NCBI GenBank assembly: GCA_023438065.1
Contig: JAEXRH010000009.1
Span: 1 to 34,011 of the forward strand
Direction of reading: 5' to 3'
DNA length: 34,011 nt
DNA from: Spirochaetota bacterium
Lineage (GTDB): Bacteria > Spirochaetota > Spirochaetia > Treponematales > Treponemataceae
In this document: positions 8,466 through 16,144 of the stretch, piece after piece
Numbering within the stretch: position 1 is the first letter of the stretch
Layout of the letters: the number at the start of each line of letters is the position of its first letter
The notes under the pieces: model-generated
What the model was told of the DNA's origin: nothing
Database searches by the model: none
The model's input: only the letters and a program-made list of their open reading frames with translations
Translations under genes and position numbers: made by a program

Positions 8466-10052
8466 ATGCCATCAAAAAATGTTACCGCGCCCGCCCGTTC
8501 TGCCCTCGCGGCGCTTCTCCTCGCGCTCGCGGCGGTTCTGTCGTCCTGCGGAAGCGCCCTTGCCGAGGGCGAGCTCGTCGTCACCGACCACGACTCGAAG
8601 TTCCGCTTCATGGTCGGGGGAAGGGAACGCGACGGCCTCATGCACCTTCCGGCGAGTTACGACGGGACGAAACCCTGTTCGCTCCTCTTCGCCCTTCACG
8701 GAGGAAATCAGGACGCCGCGTTCTTCTCCGGGATGGGCTTCAACCGGCTCGCGGACCGGCTCGATTTCATCGTGGTCTACCCGAACGGGATCGGGAGGCG
8801 CTGGGATTCCGGGAACGACGTCGCGCTCTTCCTTGGCCTCACGAAGGCCCTCGCGGAACGGTATGCCATCGATCCGCGCCGCGTCTACGCGACTGGACAC
8901 TCCGCGGGCGCGATCGAGGTCTACGAGCTCGCCTCCCTCGCGCCGGGCCTCTTCGCCGCGATCGCCCCGGTAGCCGGCACCGTCATCGCCGGGAGCCTTA
9001 CGGGGGACGAGGTGCCGACCTCCGTCCTCGCGATCCACGCGAAAGACGATCCCGAGGTTCCCTTCTCCGGGGTCGACAATTGGGGAATCACCCCCTTCTC
9101 CGGGTCGATCGACGTCTGGCGACGGATCAACGGCGGCGCTTCGGGAAAGGGCGCTCCCTTCCCCGATTGGCTTCCGGTACCGGAACGGGCGCGCGAAGGA
9201 GGGGGAACGACCTTCCTCCGGGCGCACGGGGTCACCGGCACGCTTTGGGCGGGAGAGGGCGTCGACACGGCCGCGATCGTCCAGGACGCGGGCGGTCACG
9301 TATGGCCCGCGAGGGCGACCGAGTTCGTCATGGATTTCTTCTACAACCATCCCGCGCGTCCCGCGCGCGTCGAGATCGACGCAGGAGCCCTCCCTATCGC
9401 GGTCAGGGCGCAAGACCCGATAACCCTCCGCGCCGTCGCATCCCCCGAGGCCGTTATCGAGAAGGTAACCTTCTTCGCGAACGACACGACCGTCGGCGAG
9501 GCTACCCGCTACCCGTACGAGATATCCTGGAAGCCCGTGACGGTGGGACTCAACAACCTCCGGGCGGAGGCGGTCACGAAGACGGGCGAGACGGTGAAGT
9601 CTACCTTCGAGCGGTTCACCCTCGCCTCGGCGCCGTCGAGGGAAGGAATGCGCGGACAGTCGGCGGCGTCGATCATCGCTCCCCTTTCCTGCCGCTCGTC
9701 CTCGAACGAGGCCGCCGACATCGAGGCGCCCTGCGCGATCGACCGGGACTTCTTTACCCGCTGGTCAAGCGGCTGGACCGACGACGAGTGGCTCGTCGTC
9801 GACCTCGGCTCGCCGCGCGCGGTCTCGGGGGTCACGATATTCTGGGAGATCGCGTGGGGAAGGGAATACGCGATCGAACTCTCCGTGGACGGGAAAGCCT
9901 GGCAGCGCGAGGTTTCCGTGAGCGAAGGGGAAGGCGGCGTCGAGTGCCACCCCTTCGAGGCGACCCGAGCCCGCTATGTGCGCTTTCGGGGAATCAAACG
10001 CGGCACCGAATGGGGCTATTCCTTCTGGGAATTCCTCGTTCACGGGGATTGA
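8466..10052 (+). CDS. Secreted lipoprotein esterase with Ig-like and F5/8 type C (CBM32-like) domains
   Basis: 528 aa. A signal peptide with lipobox L-S-S-C places the lipidated Cys at 28. Residues about 40-305 are an alpha/beta hydrolase of the PHB-depolymerase/feruloyl esterase group: FALHGGNQDA, the nucleophile elbow GHSAG with Ser146, acidic residues Asp194/Asp195 and His278 in GGHVWP. A short beta domain (about 305-395) looks like a bacterial Ig-like spacer. The C-terminal ~130 residues match the discoidin/F5-8 C fold (IDRDFFTRWSS, WLVVDLG, YVRFRGIKRG), which usually binds glycans. The product probably de-esterifies polysaccharide at the cell surface. The start at 8466 is chosen because the -10 box lies inside the longer reading frame. 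Confidence 0.82.
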   Translation: MPSKNVTAPARSALAALLLALAAVLSSCGSALAEGELVVTDHDSKFRFMVGGRERDGLMHLPASYDGTKPCSLLFALHGGNQDAAFFSGMGFNRLADRLDFIVVYPNGIGRRWDSGNDVALFLGLTKALAERYAIDPRRVYATGHSAGAIEVYELASLAPGLFAAIAPVAGTVIAGSLTGDEVPTSVLAIHAKDDPEVPFSGVDNWGITPFSGSIDVWRRINGGASGKGAPFPDWLPVPERAREGGGTTFLRAHGVTGTLWAGEGVDTAAIVQDAGGHVWPARATEFVMDFFYNHPARPARVEIDAGALPIAVRAQDPITLRAVASPEAVIEKVTFFANDTTVGEATRYPYEISWKPVTVGLNNLRAEAVTKTGETVKSTFERFTLASAPSREGMRGQSAASIIAPLSCRSSSNEAADIEAPCAIDRDFFTRWSSGWTDDEWLVVDLGSPRAVSGVTIFWEIAWGREYAIELSVDGKAWQREVSVSEGEGGVECHPFEATRARYVRFRGIKRGTEWGYSFWEFLVHGD

Positions 10053-10058
10053 CGGGGT

Positions 10059-10547
10059 TCAGGACTCGAGCTTGAAACGAACGCGCCAACGCCCGTCAGC
10101 CCAGTCCGAGCTGATGATCCTGAAAGCGCCCTCGATATCCCGCGTGTTCGCGACGTGGGACCCCGCGCAGGCGCAGACGTCATAGTCGCCGATCCGGACT
10201 ATCCTGACCGTGTCGGAGGCTCCCTCCGGGAGCCGCGCGAGGTCGACGAACCCCGCGGCCTCGCTCTGACTCATGAACTCGACGGTGACGGGAAGTCCAC
10301 GCGCGAGAACCTCGTTGACCCGCCGCTCTATCCCGGCGATTTCCTCAGGGGTCGGCGCGCGGTCGAGCAGATAATCGCACTTGCTTTTCTTCCGTTCGAT
10401 ATGCGCGCCGACCGCCCGGGAACAGCCGAACATCCTGACCATCGTCTGGTTGAGGACGTGTTCGGCCGTGTGCATCGGGGGATACTCGTCCTTGTTGTGC
10501 GCGTTGATGACGAAAGCGGCCTCGCCTCCGTTCGCCGGAATATCCAT
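10059..10547 (-). CDS. AlaX-like alanyl-tRNA editing protein
   Basis: 162 aa, a free-standing tRNA editing domain of the AlaX/ThrRS second-additional-domain family, which hydrolyses mischarged Ser- or Gly-tRNA(Ala). The zinc ligands are visible: HTAEH (His26, His30) and CAGSH (Cys127, His131). The conserved HIERKKSKCDY segment follows the first motif. AAGGAG precedes the ATG with good spacing, and TATACT (10604-10599, minus) is a likely -10 box. It is a compact protein without the oligomerisation extension of longer AlaX forms. It ends 6 nt from the stop of the convergent esterase. Confidence 0.85.
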   Translation of the reverse strand: MDIPANGGEAAFVINAHNKDEYPPMHTAEHVLNQTMVRMFGCSRAVGAHIERKKSKCDYLLDRAPTPEEIAGIERRVNEVLARGLPVTVEFMSQSEAAGFVDLARLPEGASDTVRIVRIGDYDVCACAGSHVANTRDIEGAFRIISSDWADGRWRVRFKLES

Positions 10548-10614
10548 CGGTTCGCTCCTTCGATCTTGGGAGGCGCGTGGGCGTCACCCGCTATCGGGAG
10601 TATACGCAAAAAGG

Positions 10615-10680
10615 GAAGGAGGGGGTAGGCCACGACGAGGCGAAAGCCGAGTGTGGCCAAGGGGAAGACTTCCCCCCTTT
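10615..10680. other. Structured intergenic segment upstream of prfC
   Basis: GGCCAC (10628-10633) pairs with GTGGCC (10653-10658), enclosing GGC-GAAA-GCC with a GNRA-type tetraloop. A second hairpin from GGGGA and TCCCC follows at about 10661-10675. It has no reading frame. It may be part of a repeat element together with the palindrome that follows, or a small structured RNA. Confidence 0.35.
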
Positions 10681-10683
10681 CCG

Positions 10684-10711
10684 GTTCTATACCTACCGGT
10701 AGGTATAGAAC
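10684..10711. repeat. 28-bp perfect palindrome, copy 1 of a shared element
   Basis: A perfect palindrome of 14 bp per arm centred at 10697/10698. Its 20-bp core (10688-10707) TATACCTACCGGTAGGTATA is repeated exactly at 31596-31615 upstream of intI. The reverse complement of this copy also shares the flanking AACCGG with the second copy. It lies 104 bp before the prfC ATG. It could be an operator for a dimeric repressor (the shape suits a TetR-like protein) or part of a small dispersed repeat. Confidence 0.8.
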
Positions 10712-10776
10712 GGCATTCCCTCGAAGAAACGAGAGAAACGCCGAGATTCCCCGCCCCGGCCATGCACGGCATTCCA

Positions 10777-10806
10777 TTGAATCGAAGGCCCTTTTCGGGC
10801 TATTCT
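10777..10806 (+). promoter_or_regulatory. Promoter of prfC, leaderless type
   Basis: TTGAAT (10777-10782) and TATTCT (10801-10806) are 18 bp apart. The ATG follows after 8 nt, so transcription should start at or next to the start codon. Confidence 0.55.
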
Positions 10807-10814
10807 GGTCTCCC

Positions 10815-12416
10815 ATGACCGAACTTACCCAGGAAATACGCAAGCGGCTCACCTTCGCGATCATCTCGCACCCCGACGCCGGAAAGACGACAATCACCGA
10901 AAAACTCCTCCTTTTCGGAGGGGCGATCCATATCGCCGGAGCCGTCAAATCGGGCAAAACCGCGCGCGCGGCCGTCTCGGACTTCATGAAAATGGAGCAG
11001 GAGCGAGGGATCTCGATCTCGACCTCGGTCATGGGCTTCGAATACGGCGGCCGAAAGATCAACCTCCTCGATACCCCCGGTCACGCGGACTTCTCGGAAG
11101 ACACCTACCGCGGGCTTTCCGCGGTCGATTCCGCGCTCATGGTCGTCGACTCCGTGAAGGGCGTCGAGGAACGCACGCGCCAGCTCTGCGTCGTGTGCCG
11201 CATGCGATCGACGCCGATCGCGACCTTCGTCAACAAGCTCGACCGCGAGGGCAAGGACCCGATGGAGCTTCTCGACGAGATCGAGCGCGAGCTCGCCGTC
11301 GAGGTGCGTCCCGTCACCTGGCCCGTCGGGCAGGGAAAAGTATTCAAGGGCGTCTACAACCTCGTCGAGAACACCCTCCATCTCTTCCGCGCGGGGCAGG
11401 ACCAGCTCCCGACCGACGTCGTCGCGATCAACGGGGTCGACGATCCCGAGCTCGACGTTCGCGTCGGCGAATCGCTCGCGCGAAAGCTCCGCGATGACGT
11501 CGCGATGCTCACCGGGGTCTACCCCGCCTTCTCGAAAGAGGAGTACGAGGCCGGGAAGGCCACTCCTGTCTTCTTCGGCTCGGCGCTCAACAACTTCGGG
11601 GTGCGAGAGCTCCTCGAGAACATGGTCGCCCTCGCGCCCTACCCGACGCCCAAGCAGGCCGACGAGCGCGAGGTCTATCCCGAGGAGGCGAAGTTCACCG
11701 GCTTCGTCTTCAAGATCCACGCGAACATGAACCCCAAGCACCGCGACCGCATCGCGTTCCTCCGCATCGTGTCGGGGAAGTTCGAGCGGAACACGATGTA
11801 TTATCACGTGCGCGCCGGGAAGAGCTTCCGCGCGGCGAACCCGACGGCCTTCATGAGCCAGGACCGCGAGATCATCGACGAGGCCTGGCCGGGGGACATC
11901 ATCGGCCTCCACGACACGGGGACCTTCAAGATCGGCGACACCCTCACCGAGGGCGAGTGCGTCACCTTCAAGGGGATCCCGAGCTTCGCGCCGCAGATCT
12001 TCCGCTCGATCATGAACGCCGATCCGCTGAAAGAGAAACAGTACCACAAGGGACTCGACCAGCTCGCGGAAGAGGGCGTCGTCCAGATATTCTCGAAGAT
12101 CCACCAGCCGAACGCGCGCGTCCTCGGCGTCGTCGGCCAGCTCCAGCTCGAGGTGCTCCAGAGCAGGCTCGAGAACGAGTACAACGCCTCGTGCAAGTAC
12201 GAGCCGATCGACGTGTCGATCGCGCACTGGGTGACCTCGGACGACCCGAAGAAGCTCGAGGAGTTCGTCGACGCGAACACGCGGCGCGTGCTCGTCGACA
12301 TCCGCGGGAACTACGTGCTCGTCTCGGACTCGGAGTGGGCGATGAACCGGATCAAGCAAAACAACCCCGACATCAAATTCTTCCAGACCTCGGAGATGGT
12401 CGAGAAACGGGCGTAA
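10815..12416 (+). CDS. prfC: Peptide chain release factor 3
   Basis: 533 aa, ribosomal GTPase that recycles RF1/RF2 after termination. G1 SHPDAGKTT is at residues 18-26, G3 DTPGHADFSED near 79, G4 NKLD near 138. The TFVNKLDREGKDP and KQYHKGLDQLAEEGVVQIF segments are typical of RF3 and separate it from EF-G. Length agrees with E. coli RF3. The frame is open upstream, but conservation begins at MTELTQEIRKR. A -10 box 8 nt before this ATG and absence of a ribosome site point to a leaderless mRNA. The 3' side runs into a 38-bp tandem repeat rather than a recognisable terminator. Confidence 0.95.
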   Translation: MTELTQEIRKRLTFAIISHPDAGKTTITEKLLLFGGAIHIAGAVKSGKTARAAVSDFMKMEQERGISISTSVMGFEYGGRKINLLDTPGHADFSEDTYRGLSAVDSALMVVDSVKGVEERTRQLCVVCRMRSTPIATFVNKLDREGKDPMELLDEIERELAVEVRPVTWPVGQGKVFKGVYNLVENTLHLFRAGQDQLPTDVVAINGVDDPELDVRVGESLARKLRDDVAMLTGVYPAFSKEEYEAGKATPVFFGSALNNFGVRELLENMVALAPYPTPKQADEREVYPEEAKFTGFVFKIHANMNPKHRDRIAFLRIVSGKFERNTMYYHVRAGKSFRAANPTAFMSQDREIIDEAWPGDIIGLHDTGTFKIGDTLTEGECVTFKGIPSFAPQIFRSIMNADPLKEKQYHKGLDQLAEEGVVQIFSKIHQPNARVLGVVGQLQLEVLQSRLENEYNASCKYEPIDVSIAHWVTSDDPKKLEEFVDANTRRVLVDIRGNYVLVSDSEWAMNRIKQNNPDIKFFQTSEMVEKRA

Positions 12417-12429
12417 TACAGTTCGCGCG

Positions 12430-12618
12430 CGCGGGGAGATACGCTTTTCAGCTGCGCGGCTCCCCGCGGCCGGCGTAATTCGCTTTTTGCTGCGTGGTTC
12501 CCCGCGCGCGGCGTAATTCGCTTTTTGCTACGTAACTCCCCACGCGCGGTGTATTTCGCATTCTGCTGCGCGGCTCCCCGCGCGCGGCGTAATTCGCTTA
12601 TTGCTGCGTAACTCCCCG
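12430..12618. repeat. 38-bp tandem repeat (about five units)
   Basis: The TAATTCGC landmark recurs at 12476, 12514, 12552 (as TATTTCGC) and 12590, exactly 38 bp apart; a more divergent unit precedes it from about 12438. Each unit contains an AT-rich centre with a T-run and a GC-rich flank ending in CCCCGCGCGC. The last unit overlaps the final codons and stop of the minus-strand flavoprotein gene. Because 38 is not a multiple of three, it is not a protein repeat. Confidence 0.88.
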
Positions 12619-13905
12619 CGCGCCGAGCCAGGCCGCGACTCCCTTCGCCGCCCTCCATCCCGTCGAAAAACAACCCTGCAAGAGAAAGCCGCCCGTAGGC
12701 GCCTCCCAGTCGAGCATCTCGCCCGCGCAAAAAACGCCGGGGACGGCGCGAAGCATGAGATCGTCATCGAGACCCGAAAAGTACACGCCCCCCGCCGTCG
12801 AGATCGCCTCTTCCAGGGGGCGCGGACGCATGAGACGGACGGGAAGGGCTTTCACGAGGGCGGCGGCCTCCCCGGGGTCGCGAAGAAGCCTCGTCGGGTC
12901 GACCGGTCCGCGCGCGTCTTCCCCGGGACCCGCGCGCTCCGCGGCGAAGCGGAGGAGCGCGAAGGGCGGGCCCGAAAGGCCGAGCCGTTTCCTGAAGAAA
13001 TTCGAGACGCTTTCCTTCCCGGGACCGCCCGCGAGCCGCCCGGCGACGGCCTCGCGGGAGAGGTCGGGCGCGAGATCGATCGCGATCGCGCAAAAGCCGT
13101 CCCGCGCGATCCGGTCCCTGATCGCGGGCCCGAGCGCGTATATCGGGCCGCCCTCGAGGCCGTAGGGCGTGAGCGTGAGCTCGCCGCGCGCGGAAGGGTC
13201 GCCGGTCGGCTCGAGCGAGATACGCGCGTTCTTGAGCGGGACGTGATCGAACCGCGCGCGAAGCGGCTCGTCCCAGTCGGCCTCGAACCCGCAGTTCGCG
13301 GGCGCGAAGGTCGCTATCTCGACGCCGATCGCTGAAAGGGTCTCGCGCCAGGCGCCGTCTGAGCCGGTCGCGGGCCAGCTCGCGCCCCCGAGGGCGAGTA
13401 TCGCGGCGTCCGGCTTGACGACGAGAGAACCCGCGTCGGTCACGAAGGCGAGCGCGCGATCCGCGCCCAGCCCGACGAGCCGGTGCCCCGGACGAAACGA
13501 AAAATCGGGACTGGATCGGAGCCGGTCTACCCAGCGCTCGAGGATCGCGGGAGCGTCAGCGCCCTCGGGAAAGATCTTTCCGCCCGAGCCGCGCTTCGTC
13601 GCGAGGCCGAAGGAGGAGAGCCAGCGAACGAGATCGTCCGGGGAAAAATCGGCAAGATACCGCGCGAAACGCTCGCGATTCGCGCCGTACCGCGCGGCGA
13701 ATTCCGCGAGAGGAAGGGCGTTCGTCAGGTTGAGGCCGCCCGAGGACCCGGCGACGAGGAATTTCGCACCGGGGGCGGACTTCCGGTCATAGAGCGATAC
13801 GGAAAAGCCACGGGACAGGAGGGTTTCGGCGGCGAACAGCCCCGCGGGTCCCGCGCCGACTACCGCTACGGACGATTTTTCGGAAAGAGGATTCACGGTA
13901 CGCAT
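12598..13905 (-). CDS. FAD-dependent flavoprotein of the HI0933/BaiN-like superfamily
   Basis: 435 aa. The N-terminus carries a classical dinucleotide-binding motif VVGAGPAGLFAAE (about 14-26), followed by GAKFLVAGSSGGLNLTN, typical of HI0933-like flavoproteins, and the C-terminal GVFCAGEMLDWEAPTGGFLLQGC closes the FAD site. The overall pattern is like the TIGR03862 (PP_4765-type) subgroup, whose reaction is unknown. The last codons and stop lie in the 38-bp tandem repeat, so the C-terminal tail is repeat-encoded. The gene follows a membrane protein gene by 49 nt on the same strand. No good ribosome site precedes the ATG; a GCGCGC-TT-GCGCGC inverted repeat (13910-13923) lies just upstream and might influence expression. 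Confidence 0.8.
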   Translation of the reverse strand: MRTVNPLSEKSSVAVVGAGPAGLFAAETLLSRGFSVSLYDRKSAPGAKFLVAGSSGGLNLTNALPLAEFAARYGANRERFARYLADFSPDDLVRWLSSFGLATKRGSGGKIFPEGADAPAILERWVDRLRSSPDFSFRPGHRLVGLGADRALAFVTDAGSLVVKPDAAILALGGASWPATGSDGAWRETLSAIGVEIATFAPANCGFEADWDEPLRARFDHVPLKNARISLEPTGDPSARGELTLTPYGLEGGPIYALGPAIRDRIARDGFCAIAIDLAPDLSREAVAGRLAGGPGKESVSNFFRKRLGLSGPPFALLRFAAERAGPGEDARGPVDPTRLLRDPGEAAALVKALPVRLMRPRPLEEAISTAGGVYFSGLDDDLMLRAVPGVFCAGEMLDWEAPTGGFLLQGCFSTGWRAAKGVAAWLGARGVTQQ

Positions 13906-13954
13906 TATGGCGCGCTTGCGCGCTCCGCATCAAGCGCGCGCGATCCGGTCGACG

Positions 13955-14374
13955 CTACGCGACGGGGTTCGCGCGCGGACGGGCGCGACTGAGAACGACT
14001 CCCTGAACGACGCCCCACCCGATTTCCGAAACGGAGAAGAGCGCGACGACGGGACTCACTCCCGCGAGCGTGAAGCCGATCATGAAGGACGCGACCGCGA
14101 AGCGGCCGACCGTGTCATAGAGGGCGAGGAGCCGGGAAGGCCGATGCACGCGGATCACGGCCCAGATGACGCACATGATCCCGAACATCGAGACGAAGAA
14201 AAGATGAAGCGGCTCGAAGGGGGGGAACGCCCTGGCGCCTCCGATCGCGACGTGGAGGCGCTTGAGCAGCGCGAGATCGAGGGCCGCCAGCGGGGGGACG
14301 GCGAAGGTTACGGTAAGGAGGAGATCCCAAAGCCCGCAGGCCCGATAGACGTTCAATTCACGCGATTCCGACAT
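13955..14374 (-). CDS. Small integral membrane protein, function unknown
   Basis: 139 aa with four predicted transmembrane helices (about residues 13-35, 50-70, 82-100 and 105-125 by hydrophobicity) and a short positively charged C-terminus. I do not recognise the family. The ATG at 14374 is selected by AAAGGAG 6 nt upstream; a second in-frame ATG 21 nt further upstream (14395) would put that site inside the coding region. It may be co-transcribed with the flavoprotein gene downstream. No charged residue in the membrane segments suggests a specific transport function. Confidence 0.65.
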   Translation of the reverse strand: MSESRELNVYRACGLWDLLLTVTFAVPPLAALDLALLKRLHVAIGGARAFPPFEPLHLFFVSMFGIMCVIWAVIRVHRPSRLLALYDTVGRFAVASFMIGFTLAGVSPVVALFSVSEIGWGVVQGVVLSRARPRANPVA

Positions 14375-14438
14375 AGGTAACTCCTTTGGGTTCATTCCGG
14401 GGAAGGTTTTTTCGCCGCGTCTTTTTCGGTTTTGATGC

Positions 14439-14456
14439 TATACTCAAAGCCGGAGG
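14439..14456 (+). promoter_or_regulatory. -10 box and ribosome site of the small secreted protein gene
   Basis: TATACT (14439-14444) is followed by GGAGG (14452-14456), 7 nt before the ATG at 14464. The leader is very short but keeps a Shine-Dalgarno site, unlike the leaderless genes elsewhere in the window. Confidence 0.5.
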
Positions 14457-14463
14457 TTTCCGG

Positions 14464-14883
14464 ATGCCCCTTCCCCGACGAGCCATCGCGATCGCCCTTT
14501 GCGCCCTCACCCTATTCCCGACATTCGCCCAGGATACCGGGACGTCAGGCTCATCGCCGGTCGTTCAGGACCAAAGCGAGGGCACGGTCATCATCCCCGG
14601 ACCGCCCCCGCCCGGGGAAAAACCGATTCTCGACGCCATCGCGGCGAACGACGATCGGCGCGCGCGCGTTATCAGGCGCGCGGGAATCGCGGGCGTCGCC
14701 GCGGGAATCGTGCTCGCGGGTCTGGGCTTCGCCCTCATGTACGGCGAGGCGGGATCGGACCCCGACGTCCCGACGATTCACTCAGGCATCGGCCTCGTCC
14801 TTTCGGGCGGGCTCTTGACCGCCTTGTCCTCCTCGGCCGCGCGGTATCGCCGCGCGGGCGAAACGGTCAACGCGAAAGAATAA
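14464..14883 (+). CDS. Secreted or membrane-anchored protein, function unknown
   Basis: 139 aa. A signal peptide (residues 1-22, ending FPTFAQ) is followed by a low-complexity Ser/Gly/Pro linker, then a basic segment DDRRARVIRRAG and two hydrophobic helices (about 75-95 and 105-125) separated by a Gly/Asp loop. I do not recognise the family. The ATG at 14464 is supported by GGAGG and by the signal peptide starting there. The gene overlaps the 3' end of the OmpA-family gene on the opposite strand by 17 bp, tail to tail. Confidence 0.6.
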   Translation: MPLPRRAIAIALCALTLFPTFAQDTGTSGSSPVVQDQSEGTVIIPGPPPPGEKPILDAIAANDDRRARVIRRAGIAGVAAGIVLAGLGFALMYGEAGSDPDVPTIHSGIGLVLSGGLLTALSSSAARYRRAGETVNAKE

Positions 14884-16144
14884 ATTCGACGCGCCGGTTC
14901 TTCCAGGCGCCCGCCCGCTCGGAGCCCGGCACGACCGGCCGCGACCCGCCGTACCCGCGCGTTTCGATCCTCTCCCCGTCCACCCCGAGAAGCACCAGCG
15001 CGCGTTTGACCGTGTCGGCGCGCCGTAACGAGAGCGGGAGCAGCTCCTTCTCCTGTTCCTCGGCGAAGAGCGCGGGGTCGTCCGCGTGCACGGCGTTCGC
15101 GTATCCCTCGACCGTGAGGTCGTAATCGGGAAACTTGATGAAAAGGCCCGCGATCCGCTCGAGGGTCGCCCGATTGTCGTCGAGAAATTCCCGCGAGGCG
15201 GCCTCGGAAAGGTCGGCCGAATCGGGCGGGAAATGGATGTTCGGCACGCGAACCTTGTAGCGGTCCCCTTCGCGGATCACGAGCACGTCGATCGTGACGC
15301 TTACCGTCGCGTCGGCGGCCGCGGCCCTCCCGAGGGCGTCGTAGGTCTTGAGCACGATGGAAAAATCCTCTCCCGCGTCCGGGCTCGCCCCGTCGTCCGA
15401 CTTTCCGTCCCACGCGATCCGCTTCGGCAATTTCCCGGTTCCTTCGTAGCCCCTCCACCGGGACCCGTCGGAGGCGTAGGCCGTGATCGTCCAGCGGTCG
15501 ACGGACTTCGGCGCCGAAGCCCCCGGCGCGATCACGACGAAGTCGTCCGTGCCGTCGCCGTCGGGGGAGAACAGCGACGGTCGGGCCGTCAGCGCGGGTT
15601 CCACCTCGCGAATCGGGATATACCAGGGCTTTTCCCGCCTCGTGCCGAGCGCGAGGGAAAGGCGGGCGTTCCCGCCCGAGCCGACGGGAACGAGGAGGGA
15701 CGGGGTCAGGGTGAGGTAATCGCGACCGGAAAGAAGCATCGAGCCCCGGACCGCGAAGGTCATGTACGGCGTGACGTCGACGGCATAGCCCGAGACGGCC
15801 GCGTCGACGGTCGCGCCCACGAGGGGCGTGAAGGAAAAATACCCCGGGGCGGGGAACCGCCACCCGGCCAAAAGCGAGGCATACGGGGTCGGCGTTATCT
15901 CCCCTCCCGAGTCCCGATCGGCGAGATAGCCGAGCGACATCGTCGCGGCGGCGCGCCTCAGCGGAAAGCCCTCCAGGGAAAAACCCGTCTGGCCGCCGAA
16001 CGCGGCATCGGGAACGCAAACCATACCCTCGAGCGAGGTCGCCGTGACGAGATGCGTCCCGGGAAGCGCGGGCTCGGCGAAAACGGGAAAAAGGCCGAAG
16101 GCCGAAACGGCCAGATGCGCGAGAAGCGCGCGGAGGGTTCTCAT
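14867..16144 (-). CDS. OmpA-family outer-membrane protein
   Basis: 425 aa. An N-terminal signal peptide (1-24, ending FPVFAE) is followed by a beta-strand-rich region of about 170 residues that resembles a barrel, then a FlgD/gliding-type middle segment (SLFSPDGDGTDDFVVIA and AWDGKSDDGASPDAGEDFSI). The C-terminus (about 300-425) is an OmpA-like peptidoglycan-binding domain: IHFPPDSADL, LTVEGYANAVHA, LSLRRADTVKRALVLLG and NRRVEFIL. The start codon overlaps the stop of the upstream beta-barrel gene as ATGA, so translation is probably coupled. Together they look like an envelope-structure pair. Confidence 0.83.
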   Translation of the reverse strand: MRTLRALLAHLAVSAFGLFPVFAEPALPGTHLVTATSLEGMVCVPDAAFGGQTGFSLEGFPLRRAAATMSLGYLADRDSGGEITPTPYASLLAGWRFPAPGYFSFTPLVGATVDAAVSGYAVDVTPYMTFAVRGSMLLSGRDYLTLTPSLLVPVGSGGNARLSLALGTRREKPWYIPIREVEPALTARPSLFSPDGDGTDDFVVIAPGASAPKSVDRWTITAYASDGSRWRGYEGTGKLPKRIAWDGKSDDGASPDAGEDFSIVLKTYDALGRAAAADATVSVTIDVLVIREGDRYKVRVPNIHFPPDSADLSEAASREFLDDNRATLERIAGLFIKFPDYDLTVEGYANAVHADDPALFAEEQEKELLPLSLRRADTVKRALVLLGVDGERIETRGYGGSRPVVPGSERAGAWKNRRVEFILSR

